A stretch of 64,000 bases of DNA from Bradyrhizobium sp. cir1 (GTDB taxonomy: Bacteria; Pseudomonadota; Alphaproteobacteria; Rhizobiales; Xanthobacteraceae): contig NZ_JACIHE010000016.1 in the NCBI RefSeq assembly GCF_014198245.1, forward strand, positions 1-64,000. The letters run 5' to 3'. Both the position numbers and the translations under genes were made by a program. Shown piece by piece: positions 25,127-32,315 of this stretch. Below the pieces are notes generated by a model. It was not told the origin of the DNA, ran no database searches, and worked only from the letters and a program-made list of their open reading frames with translations. Every line of letters starts with the position of its first letter. Position 1 is the stretch's first letter.

Positions 25127-25831
25127 ATGGGAAAAACAAGCCGGGCGAAAAACATCGTGAGTTTCTTCGAGCGTCTCAAGACAGAAGCATCCGTTGAGTG
25201 GCGGGCCTACACCGAGCATCCCTTCACGAACGGATTGGCGGACGGCTCGCTCCCCGAAGCGGCGTTTCGCCACTACCTCGTTCAGGACTATTTGTTCCTC
25301 ATCGAGTTTGCTCGCGCCTACGCGCTCTCGGTTTACAAGTCGCCCACGCTTGCCGACATGCGTGAAGCAGCGGCCGGCCTGTCTGCCATCCTCGATGTCG
25401 AGATGAACCTGCATGTGAAGCTCTGCGCCGGTTGGGGTCTGTCCCCGACCGATCTTGAACAAGCCCCTCCGGCAGTCGAGATGCTGGCTTATACACGTTA
25501 CGTGCTCGATGCAGGGATGCGCGGCGATCTGCTGGCACTCAAGGTGGCGCTTGCCCCCTGCGTGATCGGGTACGCGGAGATCGCAACGCGGCTTGCCTCG
25601 CGCCCCGATGCTGACGCTGCGACGAACGCCTATCGCGTTTGGATCGCCGAGTACTCCGGCGCGCCATACCAGGAGGTGGCTGCCAAAGCGCGGGCGCATT
25701 TGGAGCATCTCGCCGATCTCTATGCCACGTCGGCCCGCGAGGCCGAGCTGATTGCGATCTTCAAGGAAGCCACCCGGCTCGAGGCGGACTTCTGGGAGAT
25801 GGGCTGGCGCGCGGGCCAGCGTGTTGAATAG
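25127..25831 (+). CDS. tenA: TenA/thiaminase-II family aminohydrolase
   Basis: TenA proteins hydrolyse amino-HMP derivatives to salvage the pyrimidine half of thiamine. The 234-residue all-helical protein has the expected markers: an N-terminal HPFTNGLADGSLPEAAFRHYLVQDYLFL helix pair (residues about 27-54), the active-site cysteine in ALAPCVIGYAEI at about 145 and the C-terminal glutamate in ATRLEADFWEMGWR at about 221. I see no TPP riboswitch and no thiamine gene beside it. It sits between repeat elements R3 and R4, so it may have been moved as a unit. Confidence 0.9.
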   Translation: MGKTSRAKNIVSFFERLKTEASVEWRAYTEHPFTNGLADGSLPEAAFRHYLVQDYLFLIEFARAYALSVYKSPTLADMREAAAGLSAILDVEMNLHVKLCAGWGLSPTDLEQAPPAVEMLAYTRYVLDAGMRGDLLALKVALAPCVIGYAEIATRLASRPDADAATNAYRVWIAEYSGAPYQEVAAKARAHLEHLADLYATSAREAELIAIFKEATRLEADFWEMGWRAGQRVE

Positions 25832-25960
25832 CGGCCTTCGCAGTCGTCAGGCTCGTAACCCGAAGGTCATGCGTTACGACGAGAGTGCACCTCGATCTGT
25901 GCCAAGCTTCCGTTGGAATCCGGCAGCATCCAATTAGTGCACAAAGTACCTTGCCACCCC

Positions 25961-26045
25961 CTACCATCACCACCACCGGCAAGGTCAGCGCCGCCAGCAG
26001 CGTCCCCAGCGCCACCGCGCCTGACACCGGGTTCACCAGCCGATA
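25961..26045 (-). pseudogene. fragment 1 of the 3' end of an AEC-family permease gene
   Basis: On the minus strand this reads RLVNPVSGAVALGTLLAALT then LPVVVMV, the last helix of an auxin-efflux-carrier (AEC) family permease, almost identical to the longer fragment at 26540-26689. Upstream sequence is cut off by repeat R4 and the stop codon is lost. It is a remnant, not a gene. Confidence 0.65.
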
Positions 26046-26121
26046 TTACGGTGACAGTGCACGAAACTCCACACCATCGGGCGAGGTCGATTTTGTCACC
26101 GCAACCCCTGTCACCGTCACC
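26043..26121. repeat. GGTGACAGTGCAC repeat element R4
   Basis: The left end TATTACGGTGACAGTGCACG followed by AAACTCC matches the shared consensus exactly in the core. The right part shows two weaker inverted cores (TTTTGTCACCG and CTGTCACCGTCACC). It directly abuts the AEC fragment. Confidence 0.75.
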
Positions 26122-26168
26122 CCGCGCAGTACTATGCGAGCCGCTTGAGTTTTCCGGAAAGTCTTCAT
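26046..26168 (-). CDS. possible 40-residue ORF ending inside repeat R4
   Basis: A minus-strand ATG at 26168 is preceded by CAGGAGAGCGC, a good ribosome site. The product is MKTFRKTQAARIVLRGVTVT plus twenty more residues, and the last six codons (FRALSP) and the stop lie inside the repeat. It could be a real short peptide or a chance frame opened by the repeat. No family is recognised. Confidence 0.3.
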   Translation of the reverse strand: MKTFRKTQAARIVLRGVTVTGVAVTKSTSPDGVEFRALSP

Positions 26169-26290
26169 GCGCTCTCCTGAACGCTTATATCCAAGCCGCG
26201 CGAGCGAATTGTGGGCCTGCGTTCGGCTGGACAAATTCGCCATTTGGAGTAGCCTTTTCGGACACAGCAACATGTTAGCGGAGGTTCTCC

Positions 26291-26461
26291 GTGGAACATC
26301 GCGGCGTAAGCTTCTCGATCGTTGAAATGAGCTACCCGGCTGGTTGGAAGTGGACTGTCGGAAAGGGCCGAACAGTGTCGGTCGGTGTCTGTGCGACGAA
26401 GCTCGACGCGATCCGCCAGGCTCAGACCTTCATCGACGCGATCATGGACTGGGCTGCCTAG
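26291..26461 (+). CDS. small protein, 56 aa, function unknown
   Basis: A GTG start six bases after GGAGG leads a 56-residue frame: VEHRGVSFSIVEMSYPAGWK, W-x-V-GKGRTVSVGVCATKLD, AIRQAQTFIDAIMDWAA. The pattern of beta strands followed by one amphipathic helix looks like a small single-domain protein, and aromatic and glycine residues are placed as in a folded protein. I do not recognise a named family. It lies between the two AEC fragments. Confidence 0.6.
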   Translation: MEHRGVSFSIVEMSYPAGWKWTVGKGRTVSVGVCATKLDAIRQAQTFIDAIMDWAA

Positions 26462-26539
26462 GCTGAGTCAAAATGCTCGCCTTCGATTGGTCATGCCGAG
26501 CACCGTAAACCCAGCAGCTGAGTTTCTGTCGGCGCGGCG

Positions 26540-26689
26540 CTACACCACCACCATCACCACCACCGGCAACGTCGCCGCCGCCAGCAGCGTGCCCGGCGCA
26601 ACCGCGCCGGACACCGGGTTCACCAGACGCTGATACTGAACCGCAAAGATGTGCGCGTTCGCGCCGGTCGGCATGGACATCAGCATCTT
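26540..26689 (-). pseudogene. fragment 2 of the 3' end of an AEC-family permease gene
   Basis: About fifty residues match the C-terminus of AEC permeases (LMSMPTGANAHIFAVQYQRL, then VNPVSGAVAPGTLLAAATLP and VVVMVVV, stop). The frame upstream of about 26689 is unrelated, and the remaining nine helices of the transporter are absent. This is the longest of three copies of the same gene end within 2.2 kb. Confidence 0.75.
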
Positions 26690-26784
26690 TCGAGCGGCGA
26701 GCTTCCGCGACGCAGCCTCTGCAGACGGCGCCTGCCGATCGCGCGCACCCGGCCACGCCGTGAGGCAAAGCCGCAACGTGGCCC

Positions 26785-27528
26785 CTATCGCCGCGATGAC
26801 ACCAGCAGCATCATCGGCCGTTCCAGCTCCTCCTCCAGCGCCGGGTTCTCCCTGATTTGTTGGACCGAGGGCGCGAACTCATCGACGGCTTCGATGATGA
26901 AGCCGGCCCGGATCAGCACGCTCAGTGTCGTTGCGATCTTGCGGTGATACTTCACGACGCCTTTCGCGAACCAATCGGTGCGGCGCTCTCCCTCGATCGC
27001 ATAGCGGTTGACCGGCCATGTCTTGACCGGCCATGTCTTTCGCCCGTCCTCGTCCTCGATCCAGCGGGGATGAGTGGCGGCCATGAAAATCGGATGCTCG
27101 ATCGAGAAGACGAAATGGCTCCCCGCCGCGAGAGAGCGATGGATCGTGCGTGCGAGCCGGTCGAAGTCGCTGATGTAATGGAACGTCAGCGAGCTGAAGG
27201 CGAAATCGAAGGCAGCTTCGGGAAGCTCGATCGTCTCGAGGTCCGCAATGCGATAGTCGATTGCGGGATCGGCCGTGGTCTGCCGTGCCCGCGCGATCAT
27301 GCTCTCGGAGAGGTCGACGCCCAGCACCGTCCTGGCACCGTTTTCACGCAGCCAGCGTGAAACCCAGCCGAAGCCGCAGCCGAGATCGATGGCTCGCTTG
27401 CCGGCCATGTCGGGAAACATGGCGCGCAGCGCCGGCCATTCGGGCGCGCCGGCAAGCCCGTGCACCTGCCGAGGGAGTCGGCTGTAACCTGAGAAGAAAT
27501 CCGGGTTGTCGTAGACGTTCTGTGCCAT
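26785..27528 (-). CDS. class I SAM-dependent methyltransferase
   Basis: The 247-residue protein has a Rossmann methyltransferase core: motif I RAIDLGCGFGWVSRWL at about residue 45, the acidic end of strand 2 in VLGVDLSESMIARAR, motif II-like DYRIADLETIELP and FDFAFSSLTFHYISD as motif IV. The closing domain contains SIEHPIFMAATHPRW. The substrate is unknown. Near residues 165-175 a 15-base tandem duplication gives KTWPVKTWPV; the frame is kept. It is leftward, with its stop about 100 bases from AEC fragment 2. Confidence 0.88.
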   Translation of the reverse strand: MAQNVYDNPDFFSGYSRLPRQVHGLAGAPEWPALRAMFPDMAGKRAIDLGCGFGWVSRWLRENGARTVLGVDLSESMIARARQTTADPAIDYRIADLETIELPEAAFDFAFSSLTFHYISDFDRLARTIHRSLAAGSHFVFSIEHPIFMAATHPRWIEDEDGRKTWPVKTWPVNRYAIEGERRTDWFAKGVVKYHRKIATTLSVLIRAGFIIEAVDEFAPSVQQIRENPALEEELERPMMLLVSSRR

Positions 27529-27625
27529 CGCCTGTTCCGCTCAAGGTGAGTAACAGCCGAAATCCGCTCGGCAGCCAGCGTGCGTCGATGCTCGATCCAG
27601 CGATCATTTGAGCCAGCGCTGATTG

Positions 27626-27976
27626 TCACCGATCGCCAGGGATCCGGACAAGCTCCACTTCGAGCTTGATGCCGGGCGATTGTTTCGCGAAGCCCGTGCA
27701 GGATGTGGATGAGCCATCGGCCGAGCGGCCTGACACGACGATGTCGATCGCATCCATTCCAAAGACGCCGGGCGGCCCCGGCTCCGTGCGTCGGGCAGAC
27801 AGACTGGCCTTGAAGTGCTCGCCCTCCTGCGTCCAGCTTCCTGCATAGGCAAAGGTGGAATCGCCGCCGATGAGCTTCCCGTCGGCACTGAACTCGACCA
27901 TACCGGCGCCTTCGCCGATCGGCGTCTTGAACCAGACGGAGTATTTGCCCGGGGTGATCACCAAAGCCCACCACAT
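27626..27976 (-). CDS. GrlR-family small protein
   Basis: The 116-residue product from the ATG at 27976 resembles the GrlR fold family, small eight-stranded barrels: GKYSVWFKTPIGEGAGMVEF, then DGKLIGGDSTFAYAGSW, GEHFKASLSARR, the VFGMDAIDIVVSG strand and a final GIKLEVELVRI. GrlR itself represses type III secretion in enteropathogens, but many environmental bacteria have isolated homologues of unknown role, and no secretion genes are present here. A longer start at 28063 would run through unconserved sequence. Confidence 0.65.
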   Translation of the reverse strand: MWWALVITPGKYSVWFKTPIGEGAGMVEFSADGKLIGGDSTFAYAGSWTQEGEHFKASLSARRTEPGPPGVFGMDAIDIVVSGRSADGSSTSCTGFAKQSPGIKLEVELVRIPGDR

Positions 27977-28321
27977 CGAGGGGTATCCAGGCCGAGTTGA
28001 GCCAGACCAAAATGGCAGCCGCATGGCGGCGCGTGTTCTGCTGCGTCTACAACCCAAGGCCAAACGGACATCCGCTACGGGGGGGTCTCCGAGTTATCTC
28101 ACCACCACCACCGGCAGCGTCACATTTTTCGATGATGGCATTATGCCCCTGTTTTGCCCGACGTGTCAAAGCGACTTCGTAAAATCCGCAAATCTATCGA
28201 GCCTCGGCTACTGTGCATGGGGTTGTTTTCGCAGTTTTTGTTTTGAGGGCGCTGGGGTCGGCGGCGGGAACCGATCTCGTTAGTCCGAGCAAGGGGTTAG
28301 GCACAGTCTTCCCACACCCAC
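27977..28321. other. gene-free stretch with a short AEC-like scrap
   Basis: No gene is supported. Around 28099-28123 the sequence TCACCACCACCACCGGCAGC repeats the last codons of the AEC fragments (minus strand VTLPVVVV), suggesting a third, very short copy. The rest is unremarkable and shows no strong promoter that I can point to. Confidence 0.5.
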
Positions 28322-28425
28322 CACTGTCATCCCCCGCGCAGGCGGGGGATCCAGTATTCCACTGCCGCCCGACGTTCCCCGAGAGGCCGCGGCGTACTGG
28401 ATTCCCCGCCTGCGCGGGGAATGAC
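28322..28425. repeat. intergenic inverted repeat (about 100 bp)
   Basis: GTCATCCCCCGCGCAGGCGG at the left is mirrored by CCGCCTGCGCGGGGAATGAC at the right, with GATCCAGTA and TACTGGATTCC as inner arms. It is a member of the hairpin-forming intergenic repeats typical of this genome; related shorter units occur near 57943. Confidence 0.88.
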
Positions 28426-28585
28426 AGCGTGCGAATGCGCAGGACCGCCCCAATCTCTCGCCAGCCGCGGCGCCCCTCCGCCCTGTTGCCGAGACCGCAC
28501 AGCTCCCGCCTTTCGCATCCCCCCTCGTTGCCAACCAACCGCGGTTCACCCACACTCCGCCCCGGTCACACATTGGGGGGGATCG

Positions 28586-28951
28586 ATGCCGGCGTTTCGC
28601 TCTGGGAAATCCGTTCTTGCTGCCATCGCCGGGGTCGCCCTGGCCGTGCTGGTCCAGCCGGGTGCAGGCTTTGCCTACACGCCGGAGCAGCAGCAGGCCT
28701 GCACGCCGGATGCGATGCGGCTGTGCGGCGAGTTCGTTCCGAACGTCGATGCCATCACCGCCTGCATGATCCAGAAGAAGGCGCAGCTGTCGCCGCAATG
28801 CAAGGTGTTCTTCCGCCAGGGCCCCGAGCCCGGCGAGGCCCGCGCCGGCCGGCCGACCAACATCGCGCCCAAGGCCGCGTCAAAGAGCTCGACGAAGAAG
28901 AGCTCCAAGCCGGCGGCGAAGGCGAGCAAGAAGAAAACCGAAGAGGGCTGA
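28586..28951 (+). CDS. exported cysteine-containing small protein
   Basis: The 121-residue product starts with a signal peptide (MPAFRSGKSVLAAIAGVALAVLVQPGAGFA). The mature region holds four cysteines in ACTPDAMRLCGEFVPN and ITACMIQKKAQLSPQCKVFF, a spacing typical of small periplasmic Cys-rich repeat proteins of Bradyrhizobium. A Lys/Ser/Ala-rich, disordered tail (SSTKKSSKPAAKASKKKTEE) follows. The role is unknown. The ATG at 28586 is preceded by GGGGGGGATCG. A palindrome (TGCCCGGGC arms, 28989-29028) downstream may end transcription. Confidence 0.75.
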   Translation: MPAFRSGKSVLAAIAGVALAVLVQPGAGFAYTPEQQQACTPDAMRLCGEFVPNVDAITACMIQKKAQLSPQCKVFFRQGPEPGEARAGRPTNIAPKAASKSSTKKSSKPAAKASKKKTEEG

Positions 28952-29440
28952 GCGCCCCGCGCGCGTTCCTTGCTTGAAACTTCCTGATGCCCGGGCCAAA
29001 GCGCAAAGCGCGTCAATGCCCGGGCATTTGCATGTCCGGGGCTATGTCCTCCGTTGGCGGCAAGCGTGAAGCGGTTTCTTCGATCCTCGAACCAGATGAT
29101 TGCGGCGTCAGCCTTGCGACAGGTCCGGACTCGTTTTGTTCGAGGTTGTCGCGCGCCGGCCTGCGGCGATTACCGCTACACCCGATTGAAAAGAGCCGCG
29201 ATACGGTTTGCGCGGCAAGGTTGCATTCGGTTTTGCCGCCGTACTGCTCAAAAACCGCACATATGCTCGCTTCAAGCGCGATTCATGCAGTTTGTGTCCC
29301 GTCGCGCCCAGCAGTGTGACTCAAAAGCCAACACGACTTGTTATTTCGTGGCGGCGACGCAACTCCCGGTAAATTTTTCTTTCACGAATCAGCGCGGTGA
29401 TTCATTTTCGCGGCCTGGGGTCAATCTGGAGGCCAAGGGT
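28952..29440. other. 490-base gap upstream of the ParA gene
   Basis: Apart from a hairpin with TGCCCGGGC arms near 28989-29028 I see nothing convincing. Reading frames through it have unlikely composition. It should contain the promoter of the ParA gene; no near-consensus boxes stand out. Confidence 0.5.
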
Positions 29441-30118
29441 ATGAACGTTATTGTTTTTGCATCGCGTAAAGGCGGCTCGGGCAAGAGTACCCTGGCTGCA
29501 CATCTCGCCGCGCAGATCAAGGCGAGCAAGCAGGTGATGCTCGTGGACGCGGATCCACAGGGCTCGCTGACGCTGTGGCACAAGCTGCGCGGCACCAACG
29601 AGCCGCCGATCAAGGCCGCCGTGAACTCGGTCAGCGGCATCGTCTCCGCTGCCAAGCGCGACGGTTATGAATGGGTCTTGATCGACACGCCGCCGAACCT
29701 CTCGGCCGTCGTCGACGATGCGATCAAGAATGCCACCATGGTGGTCATCCCCGCACGTCCCGGCGTGTTCGACGTCAACGCGGTGCAGGAAACCATTCAG
29801 ATGTGCCGCGCGGCGCGCAAGCCCTACGCGGTCGTGCTCAACGGTGCGCCAGCCAAGCGCGACGAAGCCGAGAGCCCGATCGTCACCATCGCCCGCGAGG
29901 CGCTGGCGAAATTCCGTGCTCCGGTGTGGGGCGGTCAGATCACCAATCGTTCGGATTTGTTGATGGCGCTCAGCCACGGCGAAGGCGCGCGCGAGTATCA
30001 GGCCGAGAGCCGTGCGGCTCAGGAAATCGCAAGGCTGTGGGCGGCGATCGAGCGTTCGGTCAAGGCCATTCGCGGCACGGCGTCGGCGTCCGGCGCAATG
30101 CACAAGCAGGCGGCGTAA
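29441..30118 (+). CDS. ParA-family ATPase (orphan)
   Basis: The 225-residue protein is a deviant Walker ATPase of the ParA/MinD type: KGGSGKSTLAAHLA at residue 10, Walker A-prime MLVDADPQGSLTLW near 38 and WVLIDTPPNL near 78. No ParB, replication gene or parS-like repeat lies nearby, so this is not the chromosome or plasmid partition locus. Such short orphan ParA proteins position other cargo (chemoreceptors, carboxysomes, cell-cycle proteins) in the cell; the cargo here is unknown. The start at 29441 follows CTGGAGGCCAAGGGT and begins right at the first strand. A terminator follows. Confidence 0.9.
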   Translation: MNVIVFASRKGGSGKSTLAAHLAAQIKASKQVMLVDADPQGSLTLWHKLRGTNEPPIKAAVNSVSGIVSAAKRDGYEWVLIDTPPNLSAVVDDAIKNATMVVIPARPGVFDVNAVQETIQMCRAARKPYAVVLNGAPAKRDEAESPIVTIAREALAKFRAPVWGGQITNRSDLLMALSHGEGAREYQAESRAAQEIARLWAAIERSVKAIRGTASASGAMHKQAA

Positions 30119-30143
30119 TTTTCATAAATCATTCCCCGGACGG

Positions 30144-30175
30144 AAAACGCGCGGGAAGGTCCGCGCGTTTTGCGT
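30144..30175 (+). terminator. rho-independent terminator of the ParA gene
   Basis: An 11-base-pair stem (AAAACGCGCGG with CCGCGCGTTTT), six-base loop and a T-containing tail lie 25 bases after the stop codon. Confidence 0.85.
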
Positions 30176-30240
30176 TTCTGGGTTCACGCGTCATTCCGGG
30201 ATGGCGCGCAAGCGCCAGACCCGGAATCTCGAGATGAGGC

Positions 30241-30387
30241 TTACGCCACCATCAGCATGTAGAACACGATGACCGGCGACAGCGTCAGGATCACCGACCA
30301 GATGCCGACGGCCCAGAGAATGTCCTCGGTGGTGAAGCTTTCTTCGGTGGACAGGCTCTGCTGTCCGGCGCCGAAATGCGACGCCAT
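30241..30387 (-). CDS. 48-residue single-span membrane protein
   Basis: The minus-strand frame encodes a polar N-terminus (MASHFGAGQQSLSTEESFTT) and one hydrophobic helix (DILWAVGIWSVILTLSPVIV, FYMLMVA). An in-frame GTG at 30405 would add six residues. The amphipathic design and charge layout are those of small inner-membrane subunits, but I cannot name a family. It is followed leftward by the convergent ParA terminator. Confidence 0.55.
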   Translation of the reverse strand: MASHFGAGQQSLSTEESFTTEDILWAVGIWSVILTLSPVIVFYMLMVA

Positions 30388-30536
30388 TTCATTATGACTA
30401 TTCACAAAACGCCCCTGCGATTTCTTCGCTTATGGGCGTCAACATTACGCCAGATGTTTTAAGATTCCGGATCGCGGCCGCGCGCGCATTTGAACACGGC
30501 TGCTACCACGGATTAACCATCCGCGCCGGCGTCGCC

Positions 30537-30683
30537 TCAGGCGAGCCAGGCCCGAAACAGCAGCGCCGGCATCAGGCCGAGCACCACCGCCCAGAATCCG
30601 AACGACGATACGACGAGAATTCCCCGCAAGAGATCGACGGGCGCGAATTGCTGCGCGGCCGTAGGCCGGGTGCGATACCCCAT
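30537..30683 (-). CDS. 48-residue membrane protein
   Basis: From the ATG at 30683 (GAGGGGGAATGACC upstream; a second ATG lies at 30689) the product is MGYRTRPTAAQQFAPVDLLR followed by a hydrophobic span (GILVVSSFGFWAVVLGLMPA, LLFRAWLA). It lies 150 bases upstream of the other small membrane gene on the same strand. No family is recognised. Confidence 0.5.
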   Translation of the reverse strand: MGYRTRPTAAQQFAPVDLLRGILVVSSFGFWAVVLGLMPALLFRAWLA

Positions 30684-30805
30684 GGTCATTCCCCCTCTTG
30701 GTAGATGTTTGAGCGAACGATAGGCGCGGTCACGTAAACGAGACGTGGATGCACCATGCGGCAGCTGCGAAGGGTGTTGGGAAGCGGTTAACCACGCGGG
30801 CGCTC

Positions 30806-30956
30806 TGTCACTCCCTCTCCCCGTTCTTTCGGGGAGAGGGTGGGGTGAGGGGCTGTCTCCGCAAATGTTTTGGCAGCTGGACCCGCGGAGGCTCCCCTCA
30901 CCCGGAATTTGCGTGCGCAAATTCCGGCCTCTCCCCGCAAGCGGGGAGAGGCGAAG
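30806..30956. repeat. intergenic inverted repeat (about 150 bp)
   Basis: CCCTCTCCCCGTTCTTTCGG with GGGTGGGGTGAGGGG on the left is mirrored by CCCCTCACCC and CCTCTCCCCGCAAGCGGGG on the right. Similar units occur at 59776-59955 and 63232-63392. Confidence 0.85.
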
Positions 30957-30962
30957 TGCGCG

Positions 30963-31871
30963 CTACGCCGCGACCTTCATCCGTCGCTCGATCTCGCGAT
31001 CGATTGTCGCCGCGAGCTCGCTGCTCACTTCCACCATCGGCAGGCGCACTTCGGGGCTGTCGATCAGGCCGCTGCGCCACAGCCAATACTTTGCCGGCGC
31101 GGGGCTTGGCTCGGTGAACAACAGCCGCGTCAGCTCGGCCACCTCATTCCAGCGCGCTTGCGCCGCATCGTGGTTGCCGCACTTCGCTTCAGCGTACACA
31201 GCCGCGAACGTCGCGGTCTCGACGTGGGCCGACAGCACGATGCCGCCGTCGGCGCCGTCGGTGAGCGCCTCGAGATAGTTCGCATCCTCGCCGGTGAGCA
31301 CGCGAAAATTCTTCGGCCGGTCGCGCAGCAGCGCGATCGACTGCTCGCGGCTGGCGCCGCAATCCTTGAGGCCGACGATGTTGGGATGCTCGGCGAGCCG
31401 CAGCATGGTCTGGTTGGTGATGTTGACCGCGCAGCGATAGGGAATGTTGTAGAGCGCGATCGGCCACGCCGCGTGGTCGGCGAGCGCCTCGAAATGCGCC
31501 AGCAACCCGCGCTGCGACGGCCGCACGTAATAGGGGCATGCGATCAGATAGCCCTCGATCGGCCAGTCCGCAGTTTCATCGAGGCGATCCTTCAGCCGCG
31601 CGGTGTCGGCGCCCGATAGCCCGAGGCAGATCGGCAAGGTGCGGCGGCCCGCCGCCATCTCGTCGCGCACGACGGCGACGAGGCGGTCGAACTCGCCCTG
31701 TCGCAGCGTCATGCCTTCCCCGGAGGTCGCCCCCAGGATGAAGCCGTCGACGGCCTGTCCGCTATAATGCCGCGTCAGCCGTCGCAGCGAGGTCTCATCG
31801 AGCTTGCCGTCACGGAACGGCGTCACCAGCGGCAGCCAGAGTCCGTGCAAATGTTCGCGTAGTCCGGTCAT
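30963..31871 (-). CDS. dihydrodipicolinate synthase-family aldolase
   Basis: The 302-residue protein is a TIM-barrel class I aldolase of the DapA/NanA family. It has the pyruvate-carboxylate loop GATSGEGMTL at about residue 44, the YNIPYR tyrosine motif at about 137 and the Schiff-base lysine in NIVGLKDCGAS at about 165. The T-S-G-E form and other departures from the lysine-pathway enzyme leave open whether it makes dihydrodipicolinate or cleaves another 2-keto sugar acid. The start at 31871 follows GAAGGAGATGGAAC. Three terminator-like hairpins lie upstream, suggesting leader control. Confidence 0.85.
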   Translation of the reverse strand: MTGLREHLHGLWLPLVTPFRDGKLDETSLRRLTRHYSGQAVDGFILGATSGEGMTLRQGEFDRLVAVVRDEMAAGRRTLPICLGLSGADTARLKDRLDETADWPIEGYLIACPYYVRPSQRGLLAHFEALADHAAWPIALYNIPYRCAVNITNQTMLRLAEHPNIVGLKDCGASREQSIALLRDRPKNFRVLTGEDANYLEALTDGADGGIVLSAHVETATFAAVYAEAKCGNHDAAQARWNEVAELTRLLFTEPSPAPAKYWLWRSGLIDSPEVRLPMVEVSSELAATIDREIERRMKVAA

Positions 31872-31914
31872 GTTCCATCTCCTTCTCGGGAAAAACCTGA
31901 GACGGAGGGCACAT

Positions 31915-31944
31915 GAAAAAACCCCGTCCAGGTGGCGGGGTTTT
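31915..31944 (-). terminator. terminator-like hairpin T3 in the aldolase leader
   Basis: On the minus strand AACCCCG, a nine-base loop and CGGGGTT run into TTTTTT only 44 bases before the start codon of the aldolase gene. It could stop or attenuate transcription into that gene. The plus strand also reads as hairpin plus TTTT. Confidence 0.7.
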
Positions 31945-31983
31945 CGGTGTTTGCTGCGATGACGAAGTCTAGCTAGTGCGCGC

Positions 31984-32018
31984 AAAAATCCGAGGCCCCG
32001 GGATGGGGGCCTTTTTTC
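31984..32018. terminator. terminator-like hairpin T2 (both strands)
   Basis: A perfect 7-base-pair stem (AGGCCCC with GGGGCCT, six-base loop) is followed by TTTTT on either strand (minus after CGGA). It lies about 40 bases downstream of the candidate minus-strand promoter at 32054-32082, so it could end a short RNA or attenuate the aldolase transcript. Confidence 0.65.
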
Positions 32019-32042
32019 GAGACGAGTGCGCACGACTTCGTG

Positions 32043-32082
32043 ATCATTTGAAAATGATGCGGGGGATAGGTGGAACTGTCAA
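32043..32082 (-). promoter_or_regulatory. candidate promoter with palindrome upstream of the aldolase gene
   Basis: On the minus strand a perfect TTGACA (32082-32077) is followed after 17 bases by CATCAT (32059-32054), a weak -10. A perfect palindrome ATCATTT-GA-AAATGAT (32043-32058) overlaps the -10 box and could be an operator. It lies between hairpins T1 and T2. Confidence 0.5.
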
Positions 32083-32112
32083 TACACGCGGAGGGTGAAC
32101 ACCGGATTCGGC

Positions 32113-32143
32113 AGAAAAAAAGCCGGACCCGAGGGCCCGGCTT
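32113..32143 (-). terminator. rho-independent terminator T1
   Basis: On the minus strand AAGCCGGGCC, a three-base loop and GGTCCGGCTT (one G-T pair) run into eight T. It lies 173 bases after the lysR stop codon and most likely ends the trxB-lysR transcript or a small RNA in the gap. Confidence 0.85.
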
Positions 32144-32315
32144 AGGTATTGGCCACGTGAGGCCGACACAATCACCTTCCAAGAGGGATTACTGAACTCC
32201 CGCGCCACTGGAGGAGGGGGACAAATGCGCAACGCGAAGGCTCAGCGTGCAAACAGTATGGGCTTGACGAGCGCCCTGCAGCAACAGCCGAGGCCGCATG
32301 TCAGACATGCGGAAA

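Noticed and set aside
25127..25831. TPP riboswitch upstream of tenA
   Set aside because: The space between R3 and the start codon is only 45 bases and contains no THI-box-like sequence such as CUGAGA.
23265..26121. Integron attC sites
   Set aside because: The alternation of repeats and genes recalls an integron, but the ends do not fit the GTTRRRY/RYYYAAC core and no integron integrase is present.
29054..29440. N-terminal extension of the ParA protein by up to 129 residues
   Set aside because: The extension is Arg/Cys-rich and without family resemblance; the ATG at 29441 has a proper ribosome site and begins at the first conserved strand.
31872..32315. Split tmRNA near a DapA-family gene
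   Set aside because: I looked for a tag-peptide frame ending in Ala-Ala and a tRNA-like end and saw neither.
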